Source: Methanobrevibacter arboriphilus (lineage in GTDB: Archaea; Methanobacteriota; Methanobacteria; Methanobacteriales; Methanobacteriaceae). From it: 64,000 bases of DNA. The notes under the pieces are model-generated. The model saw nothing but the letters and a program-made list of their open reading frames with translations. It ran no database searches and had not been told where the DNA came from. Made by a program: the position numbers and the translations under genes. This document shows, in pieces, positions 1-9,404 of this stretch; position 1 is the stretch's first letter, and the number at the start of each line of letters is the position of its first letter. The stretch lies in the NCBI RefSeq assembly GCF_019669925.1, contig NZ_AP019779.1:2225001-2289000 (forward strand), in the 5' to 3' direction.

Positions 1-373
1 TAACAACAACATCGAGACCCTTTTCTTCCTTTAAAGTTTCTATTGGTCTAAATGTTGTGTGAGGTCCTCCTATCACAGTTAAAATATGAGGAAACATTTT
101 TTTTATATTTTTAATATATACTAATGATTCTTTTATGGTTGCAGTTGTTGCAGTAATACCAACTACTTTTGGATCTACTTTTGAAATATATCTATTAACT
201 TCATTAGGACCGACTTGATATAGGTCATCATCAAATATTTGTACTTTTATTGAAGCTTTTTCAAGTGCTCCTGCAAGATACATTAAATTTAAAGGAGGAA
301 CACTAAGACCTAAGCCATTTCTAACGATTGTTTTATCCATAGGATTTATTAAAACCACATCAGTGTTTTTCAT
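1..373 (-). CDS. B12-binding-domain protein, partial (C-terminus beyond window)
   Basis: The reading frame starts at the ATG complementary to 371-373 and runs off the window edge, giving about 124 N-terminal residues. The visible part starts MKNTDVVLINP, continues with a VPPLNLMYLAGALE stretch and a DPKVVGITATTATI segment, and ends with an IGGPHTTFRP motif. This is the Rossmann-like cobalamin-binding fold found at the N-terminus of B12-dependent radical SAM enzymes. The radical SAM domain expected downstream is not in the window, so the full architecture is inferred. It lies 29 bp downstream of another radical SAM gene on the same strand and is probably co-transcribed with it. Confidence 0.8.
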   Translation of the reverse strand, partial: MKNTDVVLINPMDKTIVRNGLGLSVPPLNLMYLAGALEKASIKVQIFDDDLYQVGPNEVNRYISKVDPKVVGITATTATIKESLVYIKNIKKMFPHILTVIGGPHTTFRPIETLKEEKGLDVVV

Positions 374-402
374 TTTTTAAACTCCAATGTTTAAATTTAA
401 AT

Positions 403-2148
403 TTAATGTTTTAGTTCTAAAATTATTTTTTCTTGGTCTATTTCATTTATTTTTAGTTTTTCTTCTTCACTTATTTTTGTTTTTAAAATTTCCCATTCTC
501 TTTCATTTTTTATGCATCCAGGGTCTGGAGCTAATACATCTTTAAAGTAATTATATGCTCTAGCTCTGCAACCTCCACAAATGTTATTAGATTCACAATT
601 TCCACAATTTCCTTTTAATAATTCTTTATTTCTCAATTGTTTTAAAAGAGGGTTTTCTCTCCACATTTCATCAAAATCATCATAGATTATGTTTCCTATC
701 TTTACTTCTTCTTCATGTGGGAAAAATACACAAGGATATATATCTCCATTCGGTTCAATGTTTATGTAAAATCTTCCAGCTCCACATCCTCCTATAAATT
801 CAGCAAGTTGGGCTATCATAGGATTTGTATATTCAGGATTATAAAAATGAGTTGGTATAACACTTTTTTCATTATTTGCTTCATCATATATTTCATTTTT
901 AAAGTTTAAATATTCATTATTATCTTCATATCTATTTTCACTATTATTTTCATCATTATTTTCATAGTTATTTTCATTAGTATATTCATAGTTATTTTTA
1001 TTATTATTTTCATAGATATTTTTGTAATTATTTTTATTTGAATTAACTTCAAAACTTGTAAAATTACCATTTAATCTATTTCTTTTAGAGTTTATAGATT
1101 CAGCTACTGCTGCATATTGTGGTGCTGTTGATAATATTTGCATTTTGTCTGTATTTTCTTGGTATGCTTTCATAAGTAGCTTTTCTCTTTTTTCTGGAGA
1201 AATATCTAAACTTGATATTTCACTTCCATTTCCTGTAGGTATGAAATTGTATAACATAAACCAGTCTACTTTTAATTCTTTTAAAAAGTTTATCATATCA
1301 GGTATTTCTTTTATATTATGTTCTGTTACTGTGGTTGATACTTCTACAAAAATTCCAAGATCTACAAAGTTTTTAATTGCTTTCACTGCTCTTTCCCATG
1401 CACCATTGACTTTTCTAAATGAATCATGTGTTTTTGGGTTTATTCCATCTAGGCTTATTTGAACAAATCCTAATCCATTATCTACAAAGTTTTCAGCTTT
1501 TTTTTCATCTTTAAATATGTATCCGTTGGTTGCAATTGCTGGAAACATTCCATTATCATCTACTGTTTCTATAAATTCTATTATATGGGGATGTATTGAA
1601 GGTTCTCCTCCAGAAAAAGCTATGGAGGTTACACCTGACTTTGCCATTGTGTCTATTCCATTAAGTACTTGATTCCTTGAGAGTTCATCTTTAGCTTTTG
1701 TTGATGCACTTTCATAACAATGAACACATCTCATATTACATTTTTTGGTAATATTCCAAACTACTTGGAAAGGAGCTCCAGGAACAAATGGCTTGTTTAT
1801 TTTAAAAATTGTTATTCCTTTTATCACACTAGCTAATCCTTTCACCCAGTATTCATCCTCCATTTTTTCTTTAAGCTCATCTGTAGATACATTAAAACTC
1901 ACTGCTCCCTTTTCAATTATATATCCTACTATTTTTGAAAGTAGCTTACAACTTTTACAAACATCATCTTTTTTTTCAAGATAATAATTAAGAGAACTTT
2001 CAAGTTTTGTTGATTTGTCTTTTTCACAGTATCCTAAAGTTCTTTGAAGAAGTCGATTTGATACAGGATTTTCAGCTACCTTTTTAAATAGGCCAATCAT
2101 TTTTTCCATTTTGATTTCATCTTCTTCATGTTCTGGTTTTGATTTCAT
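403..2148 (-). CDS. radical SAM/SPASM domain protein with Asn-rich insertion
   Basis: A 581-residue radical SAM enzyme. Residues 1-125 are an N-terminal region with a CKSC pair. The core follows, with CNMRCVHC (Cys137, 141, 144) to bind the SAM-cleaving 4Fe-4S cluster and a SGGEP motif near 179-183. A C-terminal SPASM region carries Cys455, 473, 515, 518, 524, 527 and 545 for auxiliary clusters. SPASM enzymes usually modify peptides or proteins; the substrate here is not evident. Residues about 365-430 are a low-complexity Asn/Glu/Tyr insertion between core and SPASM domain, absent from typical relatives. A G-rich ribosome-binding site at 2153-2160 supports the start. The downstream B12-binding gene is 29 bp away and likely in the same operon. 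Confidence 0.85.
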   Translation of the reverse strand: MKSKPEHEEDEIKMEKMIGLFKKVAENPVSNRLLQRTLGYCEKDKSTKLESSLNYYLEKKDDVCKSCKLLSKIVGYIIEKGAVSFNVSTDELKEKMEDEYWVKGLASVIKGITIFKINKPFVPGAPFQVVWNITKKCNMRCVHCYESASTKAKDELSRNQVLNGIDTMAKSGVTSIAFSGGEPSIHPHIIEFIETVDDNGMFPAIATNGYIFKDEKKAENFVDNGLGFVQISLDGINPKTHDSFRKVNGAWERAVKAIKNFVDLGIFVEVSTTVTEHNIKEIPDMINFLKELKVDWFMLYNFIPTGNGSEISSLDISPEKREKLLMKAYQENTDKMQILSTAPQYAAVAESINSKRNRLNGNFTSFEVNSNKNNYKNIYENNNKNNYEYTNENNYENNDENNSENRYEDNNEYLNFKNEIYDEANNEKSVIPTHFYNPEYTNPMIAQLAEFIGGCGAGRFYINIEPNGDIYPCVFFPHEEEVKIGNIIYDDFDEMWRENPLLKQLRNKELLKGNCGNCESNNICGGCRARAYNYFKDVLAPDPGCIKNEREWEILKTKISEEEKLKINEIDQEKIILELKH

Positions 2149-3075
2149 AAAATCCCCCTCTTATCTTATGTTTATAAATTTTTTTAAAAAATAAGAAATA
2201 ATAAAAAAAAGAATTTTAAGTAAAATTTTAAAAATAAATTGAAAATGAGTAGTAGAAAAATAGTAAGTTATATAAAAATTTATTATAGTTATATTATTAC
2301 TAAAATATTATTATTTCTAAAACTGAAATTATAATATTAAATATAATATATAATCTATAGTTCAAATAACTTCAAAATAGGGTTCAAATTAGTATTGAAT
2401 GAAAAATAAAAATTAATAATTAATTAGATGACTAGGAAGTACTTTAAACTATAATTTCATTATAACTTAGCATTTCTCTATCTAATCAATTGATATTTAT
2501 TAATACATTTTATTTCCTCTATTGATACTTCAATGTTTTAATAATTGTATTTATTATACTAGTGGCAATATTATTTGTATCAATTATTTATCCAAAATTT
2601 AATGTATTAATATCTGTTGTCTTATTTATTTATAATTTACTATAATATGAAAATTGTTTTTAGTTAAACTATTTGTTATATTAGTATATAGTAACTATTT
2701 TATTCTTATTTGCTTTATTAATATTTATTAGATTTATTAATATTATTTTTAAATAATAGTATTATTTTTTTACACAATGTTTATTATTTTTAGTAATATG
2801 CTTTATTATTTATATTACTGTTTTTAATATAATTATTAGTTTTAATATTATTTTTGCTGCTATTATTATTACTATTATTTTTTTATTTTTTTAATTATTC
2901 TTGTTGTTGTTATTATTCTTGCTATTCTTATTATTTTTATTACTATCTCTGTTATTTTTATTATTATTATTATTTTTGCTTATCTTTTATTTATGAATTT
3001 ATAGCTATGAAATTTATATATTAAAATTAAAATAAATAATATAAAGTATTTAGCCTATTAGCTAGGAGGAATAAA
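2149..3075. other. AT-rich intergenic region
   Basis: About 930 bp without a credible gene on either strand. From about 2800 it becomes T-rich with many TTA trinucleotide runs. A strong ribosome-binding site (AGGAGGA, about 3064-3070) closes it ahead of the next gene. Confidence 0.6.
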
Positions 3076-3840
3076 ATGAGTTTTATAAGTGATTTAATTA
3101 TTCAATGGGGTCCACTTATAACAGCTGTAATCACCGCAATAATTGCATATATTACTTTAAAAGTAAGTCAATCTGCGAATCGATCAGCTGATGAGACTTA
3201 TGAGTTAAATAAACAAGCACTTAAAATTTCAATTGATTCAAAGGAGCTTAATAATCAAACATTTATGATTATGAATGAAACTAAAAAGATAAATGAACAG
3301 ACTTTGAAAATAATAGAAAATATTCTTGATTTAAATAAAGATGTTCTTGAACAAAAACAAGTTCAAGAGCAGCAATCTGTAGTTTCTAGCTTAAAAAAAT
3401 GTTTAAAACTTTTCGAAGTTGAAAAAGAATCTATTAAAAATAAAGATGAAGATATTAAAAATTTATTTGATTCTTCAAATAAAAAACCAATTGGCTTTTT
3501 AAGGACTGATTTTTTAGACAATATTGAAGAAGAAACTAAAAAACATGATTTTCACAGGATTAATGGAGCTATAACTTTATTAAAAGTTGAAATTAAGTCT
3601 TTAAATAATAAAATCAATAAACATGACTTTTTATTATCTATTAAAGATATTTCAAAAAATAAAGATAGCTCTTCAAAGGACAATAATACTTCAAAACAAT
3701 TTAATAATAATGAAAAAGAAATTTATGAATTATTCAATAAAGTAAAAGATGATTTATTAGATTTAGAAGGATTAATATCTTCAGAACTAGAAAAAGCAGT
3801 AGAAAAGGCAGTAGAAAAAGCAGTAGAAAATTCAGAATAA
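3076..3840 (+). CDS. membrane-anchored coiled-coil protein, unknown function
   Basis: 254 residues. Residues about 7-28 form one hydrophobic segment (WGPLITAVITAIIAYITLKV), suggesting a single N-terminal membrane anchor. The rest is Lys/Glu/Asn-rich, predicted helical and coiled-coil, with LNKQ/LNNQ-type heptads between 40 and 95. The C-terminus has a short perfect repeat, EKAVEKAVEKAVEN, encoded by near-identical 12-bp units. An excellent AGGAGGA ribosome-binding site precedes the ATG. No enzymatic motif is visible and I do not recognise the family. It stands alone between long AT-rich spacers, so the neighbourhood gives no hint of function. Confidence 0.7.
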   Translation: MSFISDLIIQWGPLITAVITAIIAYITLKVSQSANRSADETYELNKQALKISIDSKELNNQTFMIMNETKKINEQTLKIIENILDLNKDVLEQKQVQEQQSVVSSLKKCLKLFEVEKESIKNKDEDIKNLFDSSNKKPIGFLRTDFLDNIEEETKKHDFHRINGAITLLKVEIKSLNNKINKHDFLLSIKDISKNKDSSSKDNNTSKQFNNNEKEIYELFNKVKDDLLDLEGLISSELEKAVEKAVEKAVENSE

Positions 3841-4262
3841 ATGGTAAAATGTAGAATAAGTAGAATATTCATTGGAAGTATTAAAAATAAAAAATATTAG
3901 AAATATAAAAAATATAAGAAGTATTATAAATATTAGAAATATTAATTATATTAGATTTATTATATTATTAGGTTTATTAATTATATTATGTTTATTAGAA
4001 TAGCAAATTAGTAAAATAGTTAAAATATAACAATAGTTAAATTTATATAATATCATACTTATTAATTGATATAAGGTTTTTGTAATACCTTTTTGTAATA
4101 CCTTTTTTATAATATTTTTTTTATAAAATTAAAATTCAAACAAACTCAAAACAATATATAACCAAATAATACATAATAAAAATTAAAATTCAATCAAATT
4201 AAAACAAATTTAATCAAATTTAATCAAATTTATTAAAATTCAATCAATTTAATGGTAGTAAA
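3841..4262. other. AT-rich intergenic region
   Basis: 422 bp of simple AT-rich sequence with short direct repeats: TATTAGAAATAT-like units near 3890-3960 and AATCAAATTT-like units near 4190-4250. I see no gene, RNA or clear promoter. Confidence 0.5.
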
Positions 4263-4601
4263 ATGTCTTATAAAGTAGCTGTAGCAAGTAATGATGGTAA
4301 ATTTGTAAATGAACATTTTGGAAGAGCAGAAAAATTTATGATCTATGAAATCTATGATGATGGAACTTATAAATTTTTAGAAACTCGAGACTCTAGTATA
4401 TCCTGTATTGGTGAAGGAAATAATCAAAATGCTAGAAGTAAGGTAATAGATTTAATTTCAGATGTTAAAACAGTTCTTGTTGCTAATGTTGGTCCTGGTG
4501 CAATTGATGATTTAATAAATAACAATATAAAACCTTATGCAACTTCTTTTGATATTGATAGTGCTTTAAACGAACTAATAAAATTAGATAATAAGAATTA
4601 A
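4263..4601 (+). CDS. NifX/NafY-like dinitrogenase cofactor-family protein
   Basis: 112 residues matching the small Di-Nase_FeMo-Co (NifX/NifB C-terminal) family. The pattern is MSYKVAVASNDGKFVNEHFGRAE at the start, a GEGNNQNARSKVIDLISDVKTVLVANVGPGA middle and a YATSFDIDSALNEL end. These single-domain proteins bind or carry iron-sulfur cofactor precursors in nitrogen fixers, but many archaea hold stand-alone copies with no nif genes nearby. No nif, fdh or hydrogenase genes are in this window, so a nitrogenase role is not supported. It is monocistronic, with long spacers on both sides. Confidence 0.85.
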   Translation: MSYKVAVASNDGKFVNEHFGRAEKFMIYEIYDDGTYKFLETRDSSISCIGEGNNQNARSKVIDLISDVKTVLVANVGPGAIDDLINNNIKPYATSFDIDSALNELIKLDNKN

Positions 4602-4748
4602 TATGGTTGTTATTATTTTCTTAATTTTATATTGATATTATATTGATATAATATTAATATTGATATTATATTAATTAATATTAATATTTCAATGGATTAA
4701 ACTTTGATAGATTAAATTACTTTAATGATTAGTTACAAATTAAAGTTT

Positions 4749-5399
4749 ATGAAATACATAGCTTTTCTTAGAGGAATTAATGTTGGTAAAAATAATATTA
4801 TTCCTATGGATGATTTGAGAAACTTATTTTCAGCTATGGGGTTTAAAAATATTAAAACTTATCTTCGTAGTGGTAATGTAATTTTTGAAAGTGATGAAAA
4901 TGATATGGTTGATATCTCTTCTAAAATTTCTGAAAATATTTATAATTCTTTTGGTTTTTTGATTGACTCTATTTTAATGAATGAAAAAGACTTTATTTTT
5001 TTAATTAATAATAATCCATTTTTTAATAATAATTCTAACAATAATCATAACAATAATTCTAACAATAATCCTAATAATAATCCTAATAATAATCTTAATA
5101 ATAATCTTAATAATAACTCTAATTATAATTCAATTAATAATGAGGCAATTAATGAATTATATGTTACTATTTTTAAACATAAAATTAACAGAAATCTTGT
5201 TGAAAATTTAATTAAAGACTCTAAAAAGTTTAATTCTGATGATAAATTTTTAATATTTGAAAAAGAAATTTACTTAGTTTGTAAAAATGGGTATCATAAA
5301 ACTAAATTTAATAATAATTATTTTGAATCAAAATTAGATAATACAGCTACTACTAGAAGTTTTAAAACATTATTAAAGATTAAAAACATTTTAATTTAG
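4749..5399 (+). CDS. DUF1697 family protein with poly-Asn insertion
   Basis: Starts MKYIAFLRGINVGKNN, the characteristic N-terminus of DUF1697 proteins, and continues with the conserved TYLRSGNVIFES stretch. An in-frame ATG eight codons upstream (4725) exists, but the family start favours 4749. Residues about 88-131 are an Asn-rich block made of repeated AAT/AAC triplets (NNNPNNNPNNNL pattern), inserted before the conserved ELYVTIFKHK segment. The C-terminal part carries the TTRSFKTLLKI ending usual in the family. The biochemical role of DUF1697 is not established. Neighbours are unrelated. Confidence 0.85.
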   Translation: MKYIAFLRGINVGKNNIIPMDDLRNLFSAMGFKNIKTYLRSGNVIFESDENDMVDISSKISENIYNSFGFLIDSILMNEKDFIFLINNNPFFNNNSNNNHNNNSNNNPNNNPNNNLNNNLNNNSNYNSINNEAINELYVTIFKHKINRNLVENLIKDSKKFNSDDKFLIFEKEIYLVCKNGYHKTKFNNNYFESKLDNTATTRSFKTLLKIKNILI

Positions 5400-5821
5400 A
5401 ATTTAAACGTAATATTATTGGTATTATCACTTTATAATTTCTTTTAATAGGAAATGATTAATAATATTATTTTTAACATGATTAATAAGTTTTAGCTAGA
5501 ATATTTAACTATTAATATATTATGTAAAATTTTATATTATAGTTCTTTATATATTATTAATTACTATTATAATAATTACTAATTAGACTTAAAACTACTT
5601 TATAATTCTTGATAGGTGGCTTAAAATTAATTTATTATAAAAGATAATTATGCTTAAGATTATTTATACTTAAGATTATTTATGTTTAAGATTATTTTTT
5701 TATCCTGATATATTGGTAGTATATGTATAATCATTTTATGAATTAATAATAATTTAAAAATGTGTTTAATAAGGTTTTAATAAGAATTTATTTAATTTTA
5801 AAAACATTGAATGTGGTTTTT
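5400..5821. other. intergenic region with short tandem repeat
   Basis: About 420 bp, AT-rich. At 5650-5700 there are three imperfect copies of a 16-18 bp unit built on CTTAAGATTATTTAT. No gene was found. Confidence 0.55.
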
Positions 5822-7387
5822 ATGAACATTACAAAAAGGAAAGGGACGAATAAATGGGGGCCTGCAATAGTTGCTTGTATGGCTATTTTTATTATAGTTT
5901 TAGATATGTCAGCTATGAATGTAGCTATAACAAACCTTGTAAAAGATTTAAATACTAGTTTAACAACTATTCAAGCAATAATAGCTTTATATGCTTTAAT
6001 AATAGCTTCTTTTATGCTTATTGGTAGTAAAATTCAGGATATAATTGGCAGAAAAAAGTCATTTATAGTTGGAGTTTGTATATATGGTGTAGGAACTCTT
6101 ACAGCTTCATTAAGTGCTAATGCAGAGATGTTGCTTATAGGATGGGCAATACTTGAAGGAATTGGTGCAGCTTTAATGCTTCCAGCTACTACAACGATTG
6201 TTGGAGTTAGTTACGAAGGCAGAGATAAAATCAAAGCATTTGGAATATGGGGAGGTATATCTGCTATGGGATCAGCTATAGGTCCTATATTTGGAGGATT
6301 TTTCACTAATTTCCTCTCTTGGAGGATGATCTTTGGAAGTGAATTTTTAATTGTTATTATAATTCTATTCTATAGCTATTATATTAAAGATTCAGAATCT
6401 ATTCTTAAATGGAAAGAATTTGATTATGGTGGAGCTGTTTTATCTGTAATTTCTCTTATAATCATTGTTATGGGATTATTACTATTCAATGATCCTACTA
6501 AATGGAGTATTGTTCCTATTGTCTTGTTTATTGGTATTGCATTATTTGTTGTATTTTTATACTGGGAAAGAAGAAGAATTAGGTCAAATAAAATTCCTTT
6601 ATCTGATATTACTTTGTTAAAAAATAAAACTTTTTCTATAGGAATTGTAAATTCGATTTTCCAACAAATTCCACTAGCTGGATATTTATTTATAATGCCT
6701 GTGTTTTTACAACAAGTAACAAATATAGATGCTTTCATGACGGGGGTTATTGTACTTCCTTCATCAATAGCTGTAATGGCTTTATCATTAATGGGGGTTA
6801 AAATAGCTGAGTATATTAATCTTAAATATATTGTGTGTTTAGGTTTTATTGTTGCTGCTTTAGGAACATGGCTTTTAGGTGGAGAACTTTCAACAAATAT
6901 GAGTCCATATAGTATTATTCCAGCTACAATGATATTTGGTGCTGGTGTAGGAATGATTTTATCACAATTAACTAATTATGTTATGTCTGCTGTTGATAAA
7001 AGTAAGGATTCAGATGCTGCAGGTTTACTTAATACATTTAAAAATTTAGGTTATTCTATGGGGACTGCTCTTATTGGTGTTTTACTTATTGTTGGTATCA
7101 TTGGTGGATTAACTATTTCTATTGAAGATTCTAATTTAGGTACAAATTTAACAAAAGATGAGTTGCATAGTGAGCTTTTTACCTATTTTGATAAGATGCA
7201 AACTGGCACTCCAGAAAAAATTCCTTCAGAATATCATGCAGATGCTTCAGCTATTATTTCTGAAACTATAAGTATGTCTATGAGATTAATTTTCAATATA
7301 TTGACGTTGATATTCCTTGTTGGTGCAGCTATTAGCTATGTCATGCCAAAAGGAAGGGTTTATAACTCTTCAGTTCCTAGGGCATGA
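5822..7387 (+). CDS. MFS drug exporter, 14-helix DHA2 (EmrB/QacA) type
   Basis: 521 residues from the ATG at 5822. A GTG at 5762 would add 20 residues, but MNITKRKGTNKWGPAIVACM is the usual family N-terminus. The protein is almost entirely hydrophobic with about 14 membrane segments. The motif-A-like loop GSKIQDIIGRKKSF follows helix 2, and AIGPIFGGFFTNFLSWRMIF matches the motif C region of proton-driven exporters. Such transporters expel cationic drugs, bile salts or metabolites using the proton gradient; the substrate is not predictable. It is monocistronic. The T-rich region after the stop could terminate transcription. Confidence 0.9.
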   Translation: MNITKRKGTNKWGPAIVACMAIFIIVLDMSAMNVAITNLVKDLNTSLTTIQAIIALYALIIASFMLIGSKIQDIIGRKKSFIVGVCIYGVGTLTASLSANAEMLLIGWAILEGIGAALMLPATTTIVGVSYEGRDKIKAFGIWGGISAMGSAIGPIFGGFFTNFLSWRMIFGSEFLIVIIILFYSYYIKDSESILKWKEFDYGGAVLSVISLIIIVMGLLLFNDPTKWSIVPIVLFIGIALFVVFLYWERRRIRSNKIPLSDITLLKNKTFSIGIVNSIFQQIPLAGYLFIMPVFLQQVTNIDAFMTGVIVLPSSIAVMALSLMGVKIAEYINLKYIVCLGFIVAALGTWLLGGELSTNMSPYSIIPATMIFGAGVGMILSQLTNYVMSAVDKSKDSDAAGLLNTFKNLGYSMGTALIGVLLIVGIIGGLTISIEDSNLGTNLTKDELHSELFTYFDKMQTGTPEKIPSEYHADASAIISETISMSMRLIFNILTLIFLVGAAISYVMPKGRVYNSSVPRA

Positions 7388-7810
7388 TATTAGAATTAAT
7401 TTTCTTTTATTTTCATTTGGAGAATTAATTTTTTATTATTTATTATTTTTTATCTATTTTATTCTATTTTTTTAGTTGTTATTTTTTTATTTTGTTTTTT
7501 GTTCTTTTTTTGTACTTTTTTGTGGATTCTTATTGTACTATTTTGTGGTATTTCATTGTACTTTTTTGTGGGTTTTATTATTTTAATTTATTTTCATATT
7601 TTAATGAATAGCTTATTTTTATATAATAAATATATAAAATAGGTTTGTTAGAAAGTTTTATATTGTTTATTATTTTAATATATTTGTGAATTTTCTTAAG
7701 TTCTAAAAATTGTAAAAATAAAAAAATATTTTGGGGACTTCAGTTGTTTTTGAAGAAAAAATGCGTAACTGACATTATGATGATCAACATTGTATAGTAT
7801 GATGATCAAT
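7388..7810. other. T-rich intergenic region with adhesin-type low-complexity element
   Basis: T-rich sequence after the MFS gene. Around 7470-7507 it matches a stretch found before the adhesin at 19690 (TTTTTAGTTGTTATTTTTTT followed by ATTTTGTTTTTTGTTC). Around 7777 and 7799 are two copies of ATGATGATCAA. No protein gene was found. Confidence 0.5.
7511..7578 (+). repeat. three tandem 22-23 bp repeats
   Basis: Three head-to-tail copies built on TGTACTTTTTTGTGG plus a variable 7-8 nt tail, at 7511-7533, 7534-7556 and 7557-7578. The middle copy carries one change in the core. The T-runs lie on the plus strand just downstream of the MFS gene, so they could serve as a terminator array. That role is inferred. 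Confidence 0.7.
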
Positions 7811-7866
7811 TGGAGTACTGAGATATGAAAAATCCCAGAATCGGGGTTCAAATCCATGTGACTCCA
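7811..7866 (+). pseudogene. tRNA-like sequence lacking a D arm, possible attachment-site remnant
   Basis: The 3' part has a TTCAAAT T-loop, a T stem CGGGG/CCATG with one mismatch, and a 3' acceptor strand TGACTCC followed by A. The 5' end GGAGT (7812-7816) pairs with ACTCC. Between them is an anticodon-like hairpin, GAGAT-ATGAAAA-ATCCC, reading GAA (Phe) if real. No D arm fits, and the total is only about 55 nt, so it is not a normal tRNA. It lies 95 bp before the integrase on the same strand, where an att site would be expected. It may be a tRNA damaged by integration or a chance composite. Confidence 0.45.
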
Positions 7867-7960
7867 CTTATTTATTTATTTTTTAGATATTTACTAATTT
7901 TCAGCCTTTCAATAATTCATTGAGGCATTTTAAGTAGCTTATACATTTTAATAGCTATTT

Positions 7961-9223
7961 TTGATTATTAACTACAAATTTTTACAATCTCAAAAAGAAA
8001 ATACGCAGGATTGTGAAAAGATAATAAAGTTTTCAGAAACTAATATAAAGTTAATGCAATTAATACAAAGAAGAAATTTAGGTAAAGCTAGCATTAGAAA
8101 ATATAATATTGTTTTTAGAGAAGTTTATAAACTAATTGGGAAAACGCCTTCACAACTAATAGCTGAAGCTAAAAAAGAAGAACAACCATTTACTAATGAA
8201 TAAGGGAATCCACAGGTATTGGATTTATCTGAAAGAAAAGTTAACACATATCAACTTTTATATAATAATTTTTTAGAAAGAAAAGGAAATTCTGAAGGGG
8301 TTAAGAAACATAAAATAGTATATTTTCGTGCTCTTTTTAAAGAATATGGCATTAAAATGCCTAGAATGATAAAGTATAATACTTCAATTAGGAGAACACG
8401 AATTAAAGATATTCCTTCATGGGATGATATTAATAGGAGTTTAGGTTTTTGTAAAAGTAATAGGGATAAAGTTTTAGTTTCTTTAATGGCTACTTGGGAT
8501 ATGAGGGGAGGAAATATTGTAAGTCTAACAATTCAAGATTTTCTTGAAGCTACTTCTATTTACAACCATAGTATGGACTTAGATGAATTGTTATCTAAAA
8601 ACCCTTATGAAATAATTCCCTGTTATGGTTTTTTTCCTGAAAAAACTCAAAAAGAAGGTAATCTTTGTATTACCTTTAATACTGGCGAATGTAGCTATTA
8701 TATTTTTGAACATCTTAAAGAAAGAATTAAAGAAGGATATTCAATTGAATTAGAATCTGCTTTATTTAGAAATAGTGGAACTTCTGAATTTTTATCAGCT
8801 GATTGGTTAAGAAGAATACTACAGAATTTAAATACTAATTTAAATTTAGGAAAAGATAAAAATGGTCTTTTTGGGAAGTTTCGAGGACATAATCTTAGAA
8901 AACTATTTTCAACCACTTGCAGAAGAAATATAACTAATGTTGTTGTTAAAGCTGATAAATATAGTGAATTGGATGTTGTTAGTATATTTACAGGCCATGT
9001 TCCTCCGAATATGAGTAATTCTGAAGTTTATGATGCTGTTGATAGTGAAGATAGTTTTGATAGCTATTTAAGAAAAAATTATGAAGCATTAATCCCTTAT
9101 TTAACAATTAATAAAGAACAATTTTCTGTTAAAGAAGATAATAAAAATTTAGAAAATGAAATTATTAAAATAAAAGAATCTGTTGATATTTTGTTGAATA
9201 GTAAAAATCAATTGGTTTCATAA
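7961..9223 (+). pseudogene. tyrosine recombinase (integrase) interrupted by in-frame TAA
   Basis: Two segments of one frame are separated by a TAA at 8201-8203. Codons on both sides continue the same protein: EEQPFTNE, stop, GNPQVLDLSERKV. The first 80 codons carry the core-binding domain (IRKYNIVFREVYKLIGKTPS). The second segment carries the catalytic domain, with an Arg in WDMRGGNIVSLTI, a GHNLRKLFSTTCRR box (H-x-x-R) and an IFTGHVPP box; Tyr candidates are NSEVYDAV or DSYLRKNYEAL. No good ATG exists upstream (TTG at 7961 at best), so the N-terminus is also doubtful. The stop lies between the two domains, so a full recombinase is unlikely. With the tRNA-like sequence upstream and the Bro-N gene downstream, it marks a decayed integrated element. 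Confidence 0.8.
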
Positions 9224-9404
9224 TTGAATAATAGGTTTTTTAAATGATAATTATTTGTCATTTACTTGGAAAAAAAATAATATTATATGATATATAAATT
9301 ATAATTAAACATTATAAAAGAATAATTTATAACAAAATAAGCAAAAAATTATAATTAAGGCTTTAAAATTTTAAAAAATAATACTAGGAAAAGGTTTTGA
9401 TGTA

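Noticed and set aside
2381-2400. Further tRNA T-loop near GGGTTCAAATT
   Set aside because: The flanks do not pair as a T stem and no acceptor strand follows; a chance match.
7961-8203. Separate small DNA-binding gene before the integrase
   Set aside because: It is in the same frame as the catalytic segment and matches the integrase core-binding domain, so it is the front part of one broken gene.
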